From assembly GCF_018588585.1 (NCBI RefSeq), contig NZ_JAEUFG010000013.1, forward strand, positions 62,001 to 126,000: DNA of 64,000 bases, given 5' to 3'. This document shows positions 17,106 to 24,815 of this stretch, piece by piece (within the stretch, counting starts at the first letter, position 1; every line of letters begins with the position of its first letter). The notes beneath the pieces were generated by a model, which saw nothing but the letters and a program-made list of their open reading frames with translations, did no database searches and had not been told where the DNA came from. This DNA comes from Bacillus sp. SM2101 (GTDB lineage Bacteria > Bacillota > Bacilli > Bacillales > SM2101). Made by a program: the position numbers and the translations under genes.

Positions 17106-17744
17106 TTAGAAAAACACTTCTTTCTCCAGCATTGTGCATAAAGTGTGGTAAATAGAAAGATGGTACTCCTGTATTCTGTATGTATCTTTTGAAGGAGCAT
17201 TTATTACTACATTACATAAATGATCTCCTGCAAATTGAGCATGGTTACCAGTAAAGCAAATAACCTTCATACCTATTGTATGAGCAGTATATATTGCATT
17301 GATTACATTTTCAGATTTTCCGGAGGTAGTAAAAGCTATAAGAACATCATCGCTATTTCCATATCCTATCAGTTGCTGAGAAAAAGTAAGATTGTAGCCT
17401 TGATCGTTTGCAATAGCTGTTAGGGCTGCACTTTGAGAAGAAAGTGAGAAGGCAGGGATTGAGGATTCGAGGTTTTTTGCTAAATAATCTCCTCTATTAC
17501 CAAGAGATGATAATTTATGTTTTATATCATAAGGTAATTCTCTCTTTCTTTGGAAAGATTTTATTAATTCAGTTACCATATGATCTGCATCTGAACTACT
17601 TCCTCCATTACCGCATAATAAATACTTCTTTTTTGTATGAAATGCATTTTTTAACAAAATAAAAGATTTATTAATTTGGCATATACATTGACTTAATTCA
17701 GGGTAACGATTGAGTACTTGATTTAAGTAATAAGAATGTTTCAT
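17106..17744 (-). CDS. gmhA: sedoheptulose-7-phosphate isomerase (GmhA-like)
   Basis: The 212-residue SIS-fold protein has the phosphate-binding loop CGNGGSSSDADHMVTEL (about 44-60, with the catalytic Glu), TTSGKSENVINAI in the middle, and a C-terminal QEYHLSIYHTLC helix with the catalytic His. These fit GmhA, which converts sedoheptulose 7-phosphate to D-glycero-D-manno-heptose 7-phosphate in the cytosol. An insertion after TELIKSFQ is usual for GmhA. A matching HldE-type kinase and nucleotidyltransferase are encoded divergently within 3 kb. Gram-positives lack LPS, so the heptose most likely goes into a secreted metabolite or glycan. Confidence 0.88.
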   Translation of the reverse strand: MKHSYYLNQVLNRYPELSQCICQINKSFILLKNAFHTKKKYLLCGNGGSSSDADHMVTELIKSFQRKRELPYDIKHKLSSLGNRGDYLAKNLESSIPAFSLSSQSAALTAIANDQGYNLTFSQQLIGYGNSDDVLIAFTTSGKSENVINAIYTAHTIGMKVICFTGNHAQFAGDHLCNVVINAPSKDTYRIQEYHLSIYHTLCTMLEKEVFF

Positions 17745-17811
17745 AATACCTCCTTCCTATATATCATTTTGCATGGAAATTGGTATTTTTTCTCGGCTTC
17801 TTTTAGAAGAA

Positions 17812-17823
17812 ATTTGGGCAAAT
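17812..17823. promoter_or_regulatory. candidate shared operator ATTTGGGCAAAT
   Basis: This exact ATTTGNNCAAAT palindrome lies in the 135-bp divergent promoter region between gmhA and the heptokinase gene, placed to control both directions. Confidence 0.4.
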
Positions 17824-17888
17824 TTAGCTGATATTATTATTAGGAAATATACTATTATATACTTAATACAAAATAGTAGGTGAATACA

Positions 17889-18887
17889 GTGCAGGGATTT
17901 AAGCTGCATAATAATAAAGATGAAGTTTTAGTAATTGGCGATATTGTTTTAGATTGCTATGTAGATTGTAATAGTAAATATTCAGACAATGAAAAAGTTA
18001 ATAAGTTAATAGTTAAAGAGAAAACTTATGTACCCGGTAATGCTGCTAATGTAGCAAATAATATTGCTAACCTAGGTATTTCAGTACATCTTTTTGGTGT
18101 AATTGGAGAAGACAGACATGGGCATCAATTAGAAACGTTATTAAATCCATCTGTTAGAAACAACATTTTAAAAACAAGTAATAGATATACCCCCATAAAA
18201 ACTCGTTATTTAAACGAAGATCAAGAAATCTCTGCGAGAATAGATGAGGAAGAATATGTAGCGTTATCAGATATGGAAAGTCGCTACTTGTTTACCCTTT
18301 TTGAAAAAATCAGAAATAAAATAGGTTACCTAATTATTTCTGATTTAAACAAAGGGACATTTAGTCATCAATTCCTCCAACGCATAATAGCAAAAGCAAA
18401 GGAAGCTAACATTGTAATATTAGTAGATCCATCTGATTCACGAGAATTATCTTCTTATGTAAATTGTGATTTTTTATTTCCTAACTTACATGAATTCGAG
18501 AGGCTGACTAAACAAAAGTTTAAAAATTTAAGTGAGGGTATTAACTTTTCTAAAAGTTTAATTAAAGAACTCGGAATTCATAATATTTTATTAAAAGCTG
18601 ATAAAATGGGAAGTGTCTTTATAAACTTAAATAACATTTATTACTTCCCGTCTGTTAACGATAAAGTAATTTGTACCATAGGAGCTGGAGATTCTTTCAT
18701 CTCTGGATTTGTGTATTCTTTAATCAAAAACACGGATATTTTAAAGGCATTTTTATTTGCAAATCTAAGTTCAAGTATATCTATTTCAAAAAAAAACACA
18801 GCTACGGTTGAAAGAGAAGAATTGGAGCTTGCTTATTTATCAAAAAAAGTGGTGAAAACTTATGGATCTATTCTTAGAGAAAGTTAA
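17889..18887 (+). CDS. heptose-7-phosphate kinase (HldE/RfaE1-type, PfkB family)
   Basis: The 332-residue protein starts at GTG 17889, 8 nt after AGG; GTG 17880 is the alternative. The PfkB signatures are GNAANVANNIANLG near the N-terminus and IGAGDSFISGF with the catalytic Asp near the C-terminus. Overall layout and length match the kinase half of HldE, which makes D-glycero-beta-D-manno-heptose 1,7-bisphosphate. In many bacteria it is fused to the nucleotidyltransferase; here that half is a separate gene three positions downstream. It begins a plus-strand operon that ends with two oxygenases. Confidence 0.85.
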   Translation: MQGFKLHNNKDEVLVIGDIVLDCYVDCNSKYSDNEKVNKLIVKEKTYVPGNAANVANNIANLGISVHLFGVIGEDRHGHQLETLLNPSVRNNILKTSNRYTPIKTRYLNEDQEISARIDEEEYVALSDMESRYLFTLFEKIRNKIGYLIISDLNKGTFSHQFLQRIIAKAKEANIVILVDPSDSRELSSYVNCDFLFPNLHEFERLTKQKFKNLSEGINFSKSLIKELGIHNILLKADKMGSVFINLNNIYYFPSVNDKVICTIGAGDSFISGFVYSLIKNTDILKAFLFANLSSSISISKKNTATVEREELELAYLSKKVVKTYGSILRES

Positions 18888-20244
18888 ACAGAACAGAAAA
18901 TTATTGAAGAACAAAGGAACTCAATTCATGTTATTAGTTGAGGAACAAGCACTTTTTGACGCAATATCCTCCATTGAACAGTACAGTAAGAGTATAATTA
19001 TATTTAAAGGTGACTGTACCTCACAACTTAAAACGGTTTTTAAAACACTACCAAGTTATGTAAATAATGAAGATTTTAAAGTAAATCTAAAAAAAATTAT
19101 AGAAGGCCAGAACCCTCCCTCTAAGTCCTCACAATTTCCATTAGAAAAACCATTTACAATTTTAATTGACAATTCACCATCAATAGAAAATTTTTTGGTG
19201 AATGATAAATTAACTAACAAGATAAAGAATAGCAATATGTTTTATCCATTTTCTTGTTTCCATACAAAAGAATGGATATACCCTGTATACCTCCCACTTC
19301 AAAAAGACTATAAAATTGTCATTAAAGGTCCTTCTCATAAGAAGAAGGCAGTGTTACTGGACTGGTTTTTTGGGAATGGTGATGTAGCCATTATATATAT
19401 GCAGCTAAAAGCTTTTATTAAAAAAGAACAGGTTAAAGACTACAAGATAGATATTATAACTAGAGAGAAGTCGAAACAACTAATCAAGGATATTTTCCCT
19501 GAGTGTGAAGTATACTCTCATTTCGATAGCTTTTATACTTATGAATTTATAACCAGATCCAGCTATTATAATGATGTTTATTTTATTAATACTAGATTAA
19601 GTCACCCACCACACTTACATTTAGTAGATATTGCTGCTAATGCACTTGGCTTTAAGGAACCCGTCTCTCCATTTATCTCAAAAGTTCCAGCTCCCTCATT
19701 ACCTGTTGAGGTACATAAAAAACTTAATCAGATTAATAAGGAATCGAAACTTGTTGGAGTGCAATTTAAAACTGAAGATTATCAGCGATCATGGAATAGT
19801 AATAACATCAACAAATTTGTACAATTATGCAATCAAAATAATATAATTTTGATCAACCTCACTCCCATTAAAAAACTCTCTACTGAAATAATAGACTTTA
19901 GTTATCTCCCAGTTAGTCAATTATTTGAATTAATGGGGTACTTAGATGCTTTTGTTGGAATAGATAGCGTTTGTGGCCATATCGCCGGAGTTGTAGGAAT
20001 ACCTTCTATTACAATTTGGGGTAAGGATACACCCCTATCTGGGGCACAAAACCCTTTTGTAAGTTACAGAGTTTTAAGTCAAAATTATAGTTTATTCCCT
20101 AAATCAAAGGATATCAGTGATGTATCTGCTGGAATTGTTTTCAAACGTTTAGAAAAAATTTTGGAAGAGGGTTTTCATTCTTCTGAAAGGATAACTGTAA
20201 AGCAATCAAAATCAGGATTTAATATAGAAGAGATAGGGTTGTGA
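18862..20244 (+). CDS. GT9-type glycosyltransferase (heptosyltransferase-like)
   Basis: The 460-residue protein overlaps the kinase gene by 26 bp with AAAGTGGTG before its ATG. The C-terminal region, VGIDSVCGHIAGVVGIPSI followed by TIWGKD, is the nucleotide-sugar binding block of family 9 glycosyltransferases such as LPS heptosyltransferases and the bleomycin-cluster sugar transferase BlmE. The N-terminal 150 residues diverge from standard members, which are about 350 residues, so there is an extra domain of unknown role. Together with the heptose genes it probably attaches an ADP-heptose-derived sugar to the acyl or peptide core. Confidence 0.8.
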   Translation: MDLFLEKVKQNRKLLKNKGTQFMLLVEEQALFDAISSIEQYSKSIIIFKGDCTSQLKTVFKTLPSYVNNEDFKVNLKKIIEGQNPPSKSSQFPLEKPFTILIDNSPSIENFLVNDKLTNKIKNSNMFYPFSCFHTKEWIYPVYLPLQKDYKIVIKGPSHKKKAVLLDWFFGNGDVAIIYMQLKAFIKKEQVKDYKIDIITREKSKQLIKDIFPECEVYSHFDSFYTYEFITRSSYYNDVYFINTRLSHPPHLHLVDIAANALGFKEPVSPFISKVPAPSLPVEVHKKLNQINKESKLVGVQFKTEDYQRSWNSNNINKFVQLCNQNNIILINLTPIKKLSTEIIDFSYLPVSQLFELMGYLDAFVGIDSVCGHIAGVVGIPSITIWGKDTPLSGAQNPFVSYRVLSQNYSLFPKSKDISDVSAGIVFKRLEKILEEGFHSSERITVKQSKSGFNIEEIGL

Positions 20245-20651
20245 TAATCTTGGAGACTATACTCATAAAAAGTTTGAATCAGAATGAAGAATTGACCAAA
20301 TTTTATCAAGAAATATTAAGAAAAGATTTTAAAGAACTAGGAGTAAATAAGATTAACGTAGTAACTGATGAACAACTATTAGTGAAAGAAAACACTAAAA
20401 CAGTATTAATATCATCTGAACATATACTAAAGGATAATTATTCCTACCTTTCACCAAATGATTTATGGAAATCTCCCTTGAAAATTGTCTCTATAATTAT
20501 CCCAGAACAAATGGATAATTTCTCTTTTCGTTTCACTAACCTTCAGTTCTCCCCTCTTTGTTATATCTACAACCCCTTTCGAAGTCATATACGCGAACTG
20601 TCATTATATTTATTAAATAAATTGGGATTTAAAACTGAGGTAAGGTTATGA
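20241..20651 (+). CDS. unknown protein inside the heptose operon
   Basis: The 136-residue product starts at a GTG overlapping the preceding stop codon and overlaps the next gene by 4 bp, so it is translationally coupled in the heptose operon. No domain is recognised. The centre has TKTVLISSEHILKDNYSYL and the end a helical segment; there is no signal peptide or membrane span. It resembles in length a small Rossmann-like or partial glycosyltransferase partner. The position between a glycosyltransferase and a sugar nucleotidyltransferase suggests an accessory role, perhaps a partner subunit, but no activity can be assigned. Confidence 0.55.
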   Translation: MIILETILIKSLNQNEELTKFYQEILRKDFKELGVNKINVVTDEQLLVKENTKTVLISSEHILKDNYSYLSPNDLWKSPLKIVSIIIPEQMDNFSFRFTNLQFSPLCYIYNPFRSHIRELSLYLLNKLGFKTEVRL

Positions 20652-21151
20652 GAATGAAAATCGTAACAAGAGAAAGTCTACTAAATCATATAAAAAAGCA
20701 CCGGGAGGAATTTAAAAAGATTATTCTGGCTGGTGGATGTTTTGATTTATTCCATCCTGGACACCTAGAATATATAGAAGAAGCAAAAAGTTTAAACGGT
20801 ATTGTGATCGTTGGCATTAATTCTGATGATTCAGTGATAAAAGTAAAAGGAGAATCTCCCCTATATCCATTTGAGGAACGAGCTAATATGTTGGCAGCTC
20901 TTGAATATGTTGATTATGTGGTAAGAATAGATGAATTAAATTTAAACAAAATTATTAGCCTAATACGTCCAGATTTTTTTGTGAAGGGAATTGATTACAA
21001 GGGAAAGGATTTTCCAGAACAAGAAGTGGCTAAAGAAGTCGGAACTAAGATTTTACTTTTAGGTGAGAAAAAGCGCTATTCTTCTACTCCTTTAAAGAAA
21101 AAATACAGAGGTGAATTATATGACATTACCAAATCTAGACTCTACTTATAA
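20648..21151 (+). CDS. heptose-1-phosphate adenylyltransferase (HldE/RfaE2-type)
   Basis: The 167-residue protein is a cytidylyltransferase-fold enzyme with GGCFDLFHPGHLEYIEEAK (the HxGH nucleotide-binding motif is HPGH) and a C-terminal RYSSTPL segment equivalent to the ISSTxL motif. Size and sequence match the second half of HldE, which makes ADP-heptose from heptose 1-phosphate and ATP. The 7-phosphatase between kinase and this step (GmhB) is not encoded beside it; the HAD protein at 46394-46750 or a chromosomal enzyme may serve. No HldD epimerase is seen, so the D,D-heptose may be used directly. Confidence 0.85.
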   Translation: MRMKIVTRESLLNHIKKHREEFKKIILAGGCFDLFHPGHLEYIEEAKSLNGIVIVGINSDDSVIKVKGESPLYPFEERANMLAALEYVDYVVRIDELNLNKIISLIRPDFFVKGIDYKGKDFPEQEVAKEVGTKILLLGEKKRYSSTPLKKKYRGELYDITKSRLYL

Positions 21152-21932
21152 TTTAACTAAAGAACAAATTGATAACTATCAACGAGATGGGCATATTTTA
21201 TTACGAAGCGTAATGAACCAAGTTGAAATCGATGCTTATCGTCCACATGTGGTTGAACTTGCTCTAAATTACAAATTAGAGAATATTCCTAAAGAAGACC
21301 ATCATTATTATGGAGTAGAAAAGGCTTTTCCTACTGTTATGAATATGTGGGAGATTAATTCAAAAATTAGAAGATTAACTTTCGCAAAAAGATTTGCAAA
21401 AATTGCAGCAAACTTACTTGGAGAAGATCGAATTCGTTTATATCATGATTCTTCGATATTTCTAGAACCTGGTGGTGGGGCAATACCATGGCATACAGAC
21501 AGCGCGTACATGCTTCCTATTCATCCTGATAGAACAATAACAATGTGGATGGCTTTAAATTATTTGCCAGAAGAAATTGGTTCTATGGGGTTTGTCTCTC
21601 GTTCGCATGAATTAGCTACTGAGGATGTTTTATTAGCTGCAAGGAAAGGATACCCATTAGTTGATTATGGTGCCATGAATCCCGGTGACGCAACATTCCA
21701 TTCTGGATTAACTCTTCATTATGCAGCAGGAAACCCCACCCCAAATTATAGAGAGGTTCTAACAATTATTTATATAGCTGATGATTTAACAATTGTGGAA
21801 CCAGAAGAGAATAAAGCAAAGGACGCACGAAATTATCATTTAAGAAGACTTTTTCCTGGAAAATCACCAGGAGACTTAGCTGCTAGTGATCTTACTCCTG
21901 TCTTATACTCACGTGAAGATGAAGAGGTATAG
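21120..21932 (+). CDS. Fe(II)/2-oxoglutarate dioxygenase, PhyH family (4 of 5)
   Basis: The 270-residue protein starts at the ATG at 21120, 6 nt after AGAGGTG, overlapping the adenylyltransferase gene. Iron ligands are IPWHTDSAYM (about His125, Asp127) and a distal His in HSGLTLHYAAG; GDATFHSG precedes it as in its two closest relatives in this window. The C-terminus ends with FPGKSPGDLA, a block shared with the next gene. Coupling to the heptose operon makes a nucleotide-sugar or glycoside substrate attractive. Confidence 0.87.
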   Translation: MTLPNLDSTYNLTKEQIDNYQRDGHILLRSVMNQVEIDAYRPHVVELALNYKLENIPKEDHHYYGVEKAFPTVMNMWEINSKIRRLTFAKRFAKIAANLLGEDRIRLYHDSSIFLEPGGGAIPWHTDSAYMLPIHPDRTITMWMALNYLPEEIGSMGFVSRSHELATEDVLLAARKGYPLVDYGAMNPGDATFHSGLTLHYAAGNPTPNYREVLTIIYIADDLTIVEPEENKAKDARNYHLRRLFPGKSPGDLAASDLTPVLYSREDEEV

Positions 21933-21938
21933 GAAAGA

Positions 21939-22739
21939 ATGAAAATTGAAAACTTGCCGTCATTAGAAAGTAACTATAATTTAAGTAAAAAACATATTGA
22001 TGACTTTAAGTATAACGGTCATGTCTTACTAAGAGAAGTTGCAACAGGAGAAGAAATATCTTGCTATCAGCCCATTATCCAAGAAGCTGTATTTAACTTT
22101 AATCAAGAAACTAGAGCATTGGCAGATAGAGATACATTTGGGAAAGCGTTTCTACAGACTATTAACCTATGGCGAAAAGATGCAAGGATAAAAAAGTATG
22201 TTATGTCAAAACGATTCGGGAAGATCGCAGCAGATCTATTAGGAGTAGACCAAGTTCGGCTTTACTTAGATCAGTCTTTCTTTAAGGAATCTGGGGGTGG
22301 TCCTACCCCCTGGCATCAGGATAATGAATACATGATGGAATTAGACCCTGATAAGAAAATTACAATGTGGATGCCTCTTATCGATATTCCAAGTTCTATT
22401 GGTTCTCTATCTTTTATTTCAGGCTCTCATAAATTAAAAAGTACAACAATGAAAATAGCACTTAAGGAAAAATTAAATACTGTCACATATGGTGGAATGA
22501 AAGCTGGTGATGCAACATTCCATGATGGATGGATTTTGCATGGAGCCAATCAAAATAATGAAAAATTTGATAGGGAAGTAATGACGATTACTTATTATGC
22601 TGATCCTGCTAAAATTATACACCCGCATGATAATGAGGATAGAATTAAACATCTAACAACATACTTTCCAGGTCGATCACCTGGAGACTTGGCTAACACT
22701 CATTTAAATCCTATAGTATTTGATAGAGACTGGGAATGA
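21939..22739 (+). CDS. Fe(II)/2-oxoglutarate dioxygenase, PhyH family (5 of 5)
   Basis: The 266-residue protein is a tandem paralogue of the preceding gene, beginning 6 bp after its stop. It has TPWHQDNEYM (His126, Asp128), a distal His in HDGWILHGANQ, and the shared FPGRSPGDLANTHL end. All expected iron and co-substrate residues are present. It is the last gene of the plus-strand heptose operon. Five intact members of one oxygenase family within 8 kb suggest successive oxidations of a densely functionalised scaffold, or different substrates for duplicated enzymes. Confidence 0.87.
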   Translation: MKIENLPSLESNYNLSKKHIDDFKYNGHVLLREVATGEEISCYQPIIQEAVFNFNQETRALADRDTFGKAFLQTINLWRKDARIKKYVMSKRFGKIAADLLGVDQVRLYLDQSFFKESGGGPTPWHQDNEYMMELDPDKKITMWMPLIDIPSSIGSLSFISGSHKLKSTTMKIALKEKLNTVTYGGMKAGDATFHDGWILHGANQNNEKFDREVMTITYYADPAKIIHPHDNEDRIKHLTTYFPGRSPGDLANTHLNPIVFDRDWE

Positions 22740-23207
22740 AACCGTTAATATTAATTAAACTACTTATATCTTAGCTATGTTGAAATGGGATATTTAGGAA
22801 TTAAGTCTCTACCTTGAGAGCAGAGCTTGAGGGTTTACTGGTACGGTCATATTTATATTTTACATTGCAGACGAGTTTCTATACACTTCAAGCTTTCGCT
22901 TTTAAAGAGCAACCTGTACTATTTAAGAAGACAAATATACCAACTATTTTTCACCTCTCATTCAACATTATTTATTTCAATTTGGTTTATTTTTTTGGTA
23001 ATAGGGGCTCTTCTGACTTGAAATAAGTTAAATAGCAATATAAAAGGCTTAGATATGCTCCCAAGCTTAACTAATATTACACCAAAATACTTATCGTACA
23101 ACTTTTTCAATTCATTAACAAACTTACTAATTTTCTTTCCAAAAACACATGGCACTTCAATTACTGAAGATACCATGTGTTTTAATATACATAATTAAAT
23201 TCTAAAG
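22740..23207. other. convergent intergenic region
   Basis: About 470 bp lie between the convergent heptose operon and the carbamoyltransferase operon. Small frames here have no RBS or recognisable product. The only element is the bidirectional terminator at 23145-23180. Confidence 0.6.
23145..23180. terminator. bidirectional terminator between convergent operons
   Basis: ACACATGG pairs with CCATGTGT around an inner ACTTCA/TGAAG stem. T-runs follow on both strands (TTTT on plus, TTTTT on minus). Confidence 0.8.
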
Positions 23208-24815
23208 TCACAGTGTATCAATTTTTTTTGAAACTAAGTAGTTTCCTAATAAAATATAATCCAATCCTGAATCATAGAAGAAGTCTAATGCCTCATTCGG
23301 TGTCTCAATTAGAGCTTTATCAGATTTTTTTAAAGGAGTATTTATGATTATTGGAATACCTTTAATTTTATGAAACTCATTTAATATTTTATATAAAAAA
23401 GAATTATTTTTCCTATTAATAGTTGTAATGTGCGCAGAGTTATCGCTATTAGTAATTGAAGGAAAACTATGACTATTGTTTAATTTATCTTTGTTACATA
23501 TATATTGAGAACTTAAGTTATTGTTGTTTATTACTTTGCTATGTTTGTCTAAAATAAATACACCAAAAGAATGCTTACTTTTCCGGTCCTTAATTTTGTT
23601 TAATCTGGCTTTATTTAAATGAAGACTTGGATCACCTATAATAGTTCTATTTCCAAAGGAAAAACGGCCAAATTCACTTTTCCCATTAAAAATACCTATT
23701 AGGTTACCTTGAGAAATTTTTTGTGCTATTTTCTTCTCTAAATTATTATTAATCCGAGTAAAAATCGCATTAAACTCATTTAGGGTTGATTCAATTTCAA
23801 AATTTGTATAATTCTTTCCTATGAAAGGAGAAAAGTTTTTATTTTTGGGAATATGATAGGAACTGTTCATAAGAGAGTAATATAAGGCACTGCCTATACT
23901 TGTCCCCGCATCCCCCATAAACGGTGAAGCAAACACTTCTTTAAATGGAGACTCTCGTTTTATTTTAGATATCAGAGCAGAGTTTTCAAATATGGCTCCT
24001 GACAAACAAAGGTATTTTTCGTTCGTTCGTTCATACAGGTATCTACATAATTTCAAAACAATACTTTCTAAATGAAATTGAATCGCATAAGCTAAGTCTG
24101 CTTTTGTTTGTTCTTCTTCCTTATAATTACTAGCTATTTTTATCTTTTCTGAGATAAATTTTTCTAAATTATTCAATTGCTTAAGTTCTTGAATAAACTC
24201 ACCTTTGGATATAGAGTAGAATTGGTAAAAGTCTTTTACAAATCTACTTGTTCCTTCCATCGCAATATTCATTGTTTTTTTATCGTTCATCTCAAAATAC
24301 CCAATACCGATTGTAACGTATTGAAGAAACATTCCTAATGAATTTGTTACAATACTATAGTCATTGCTTTCTAAACCTACTACTTTTTTTATGCAGTGTA
24401 TTTGATTTTTCTTTGAGGTATAGTAACTAATAGTTTCTCGGGTACGCTTCTCTTTATTTGTATAACTTCCCCTACCATCTGCTACTAATATAGCACTTTT
24501 CTTTAATTTCGAAGTATAATAACAAGCAGCTGCATGTGACAAGTGATGATTCATAAGTATTATCTTTTCGTTGAACTTAAAATAGTAGTCAGATTCTATA
24601 AGATCATTTCCAACTATTAGGTCAATATCATTTATTGTTAGACCTAGAGATTTAAGGCAATAATCAGCAGCCTTACACCTAAAAGTTTTCCGATTATGAG
24701 GAGAGTATTTTTCTCGCGTTAGTTTCTCTTCTTCTACAGCGATTGCAACTTTTCCATCAATGACAATACATGCGGAAAAATCGTGTACCGATCCACCAAG
24801 ACTTAGTATTTTCAT
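23208..24815 (-). CDS. divergent NodU/TobZ-type carbamoyltransferase (1 of 3, probably altered)
   Basis: The 535-residue protein aligns end to end with the carbamoyltransferase at 26739-28364. The N-terminal Kae1-like half keeps the metal-binding NHHLSHAAACYY and VADGRGS blocks. In the C-terminal YrdC-like half the canonical GPRALGNRSIxADPR is changed to GRFSFGNRTIIGDP, and the REAFRPFAP block is lost (HSFGVFILD). KTMGLAPFG has become KTMNIAMEG. These changes hit the sites that form and hold carbamoyl-adenylate, so it may be inactive, structural, or use a different acyl donor. It is the last gene of the long minus-strand operon. Confidence 0.82.
   Translation of the reverse strand: MKILSLGGSVHDFSACIVIDGKVAIAVEEEKLTREKYSPHNRKTFRCKAADYCLKSLGLTINDIDLIVGNDLIESDYYFKFNEKIILMNHHLSHAAACYYTSKLKKSAILVADGRGSYTNKEKRTRETISYYTSKKNQIHCIKKVVGLESNDYSIVTNSLGMFLQYVTIGIGYFEMNDKKTMNIAMEGTSRFVKDFYQFYSISKGEFIQELKQLNNLEKFISEKIKIASNYKEEEQTKADLAYAIQFHLESIVLKLCRYLYERTNEKYLCLSGAIFENSALISKIKRESPFKEVFASPFMGDAGTSIGSALYYSLMNSSYHIPKNKNFSPFIGKNYTNFEIESTLNEFNAIFTRINNNLEKKIAQKISQGNLIGIFNGKSEFGRFSFGNRTIIGDPSLHLNKARLNKIKDRKSKHSFGVFILDKHSKVINNNNLSSQYICNKDKLNNSHSFPSITNSDNSAHITTINRKNNSFLYKILNEFHKIKGIPIIINTPLKKSDKALIETPNEALDFFYDSGLDYILLGNYLVSKKIDTL

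Noticed and set aside
17106-21151. LPS core biosynthesis locus
   Set aside because: Translation signals and neighbours are Gram-positive, there is no lipid A or core gene, and the genes are interleaved with oxygenases and carbamoyltransferases.
22814-23176. Small genes between the convergent operons
   Set aside because: Overlapping short frames on both strands lack ribosome binding sites and run into the bidirectional terminator.
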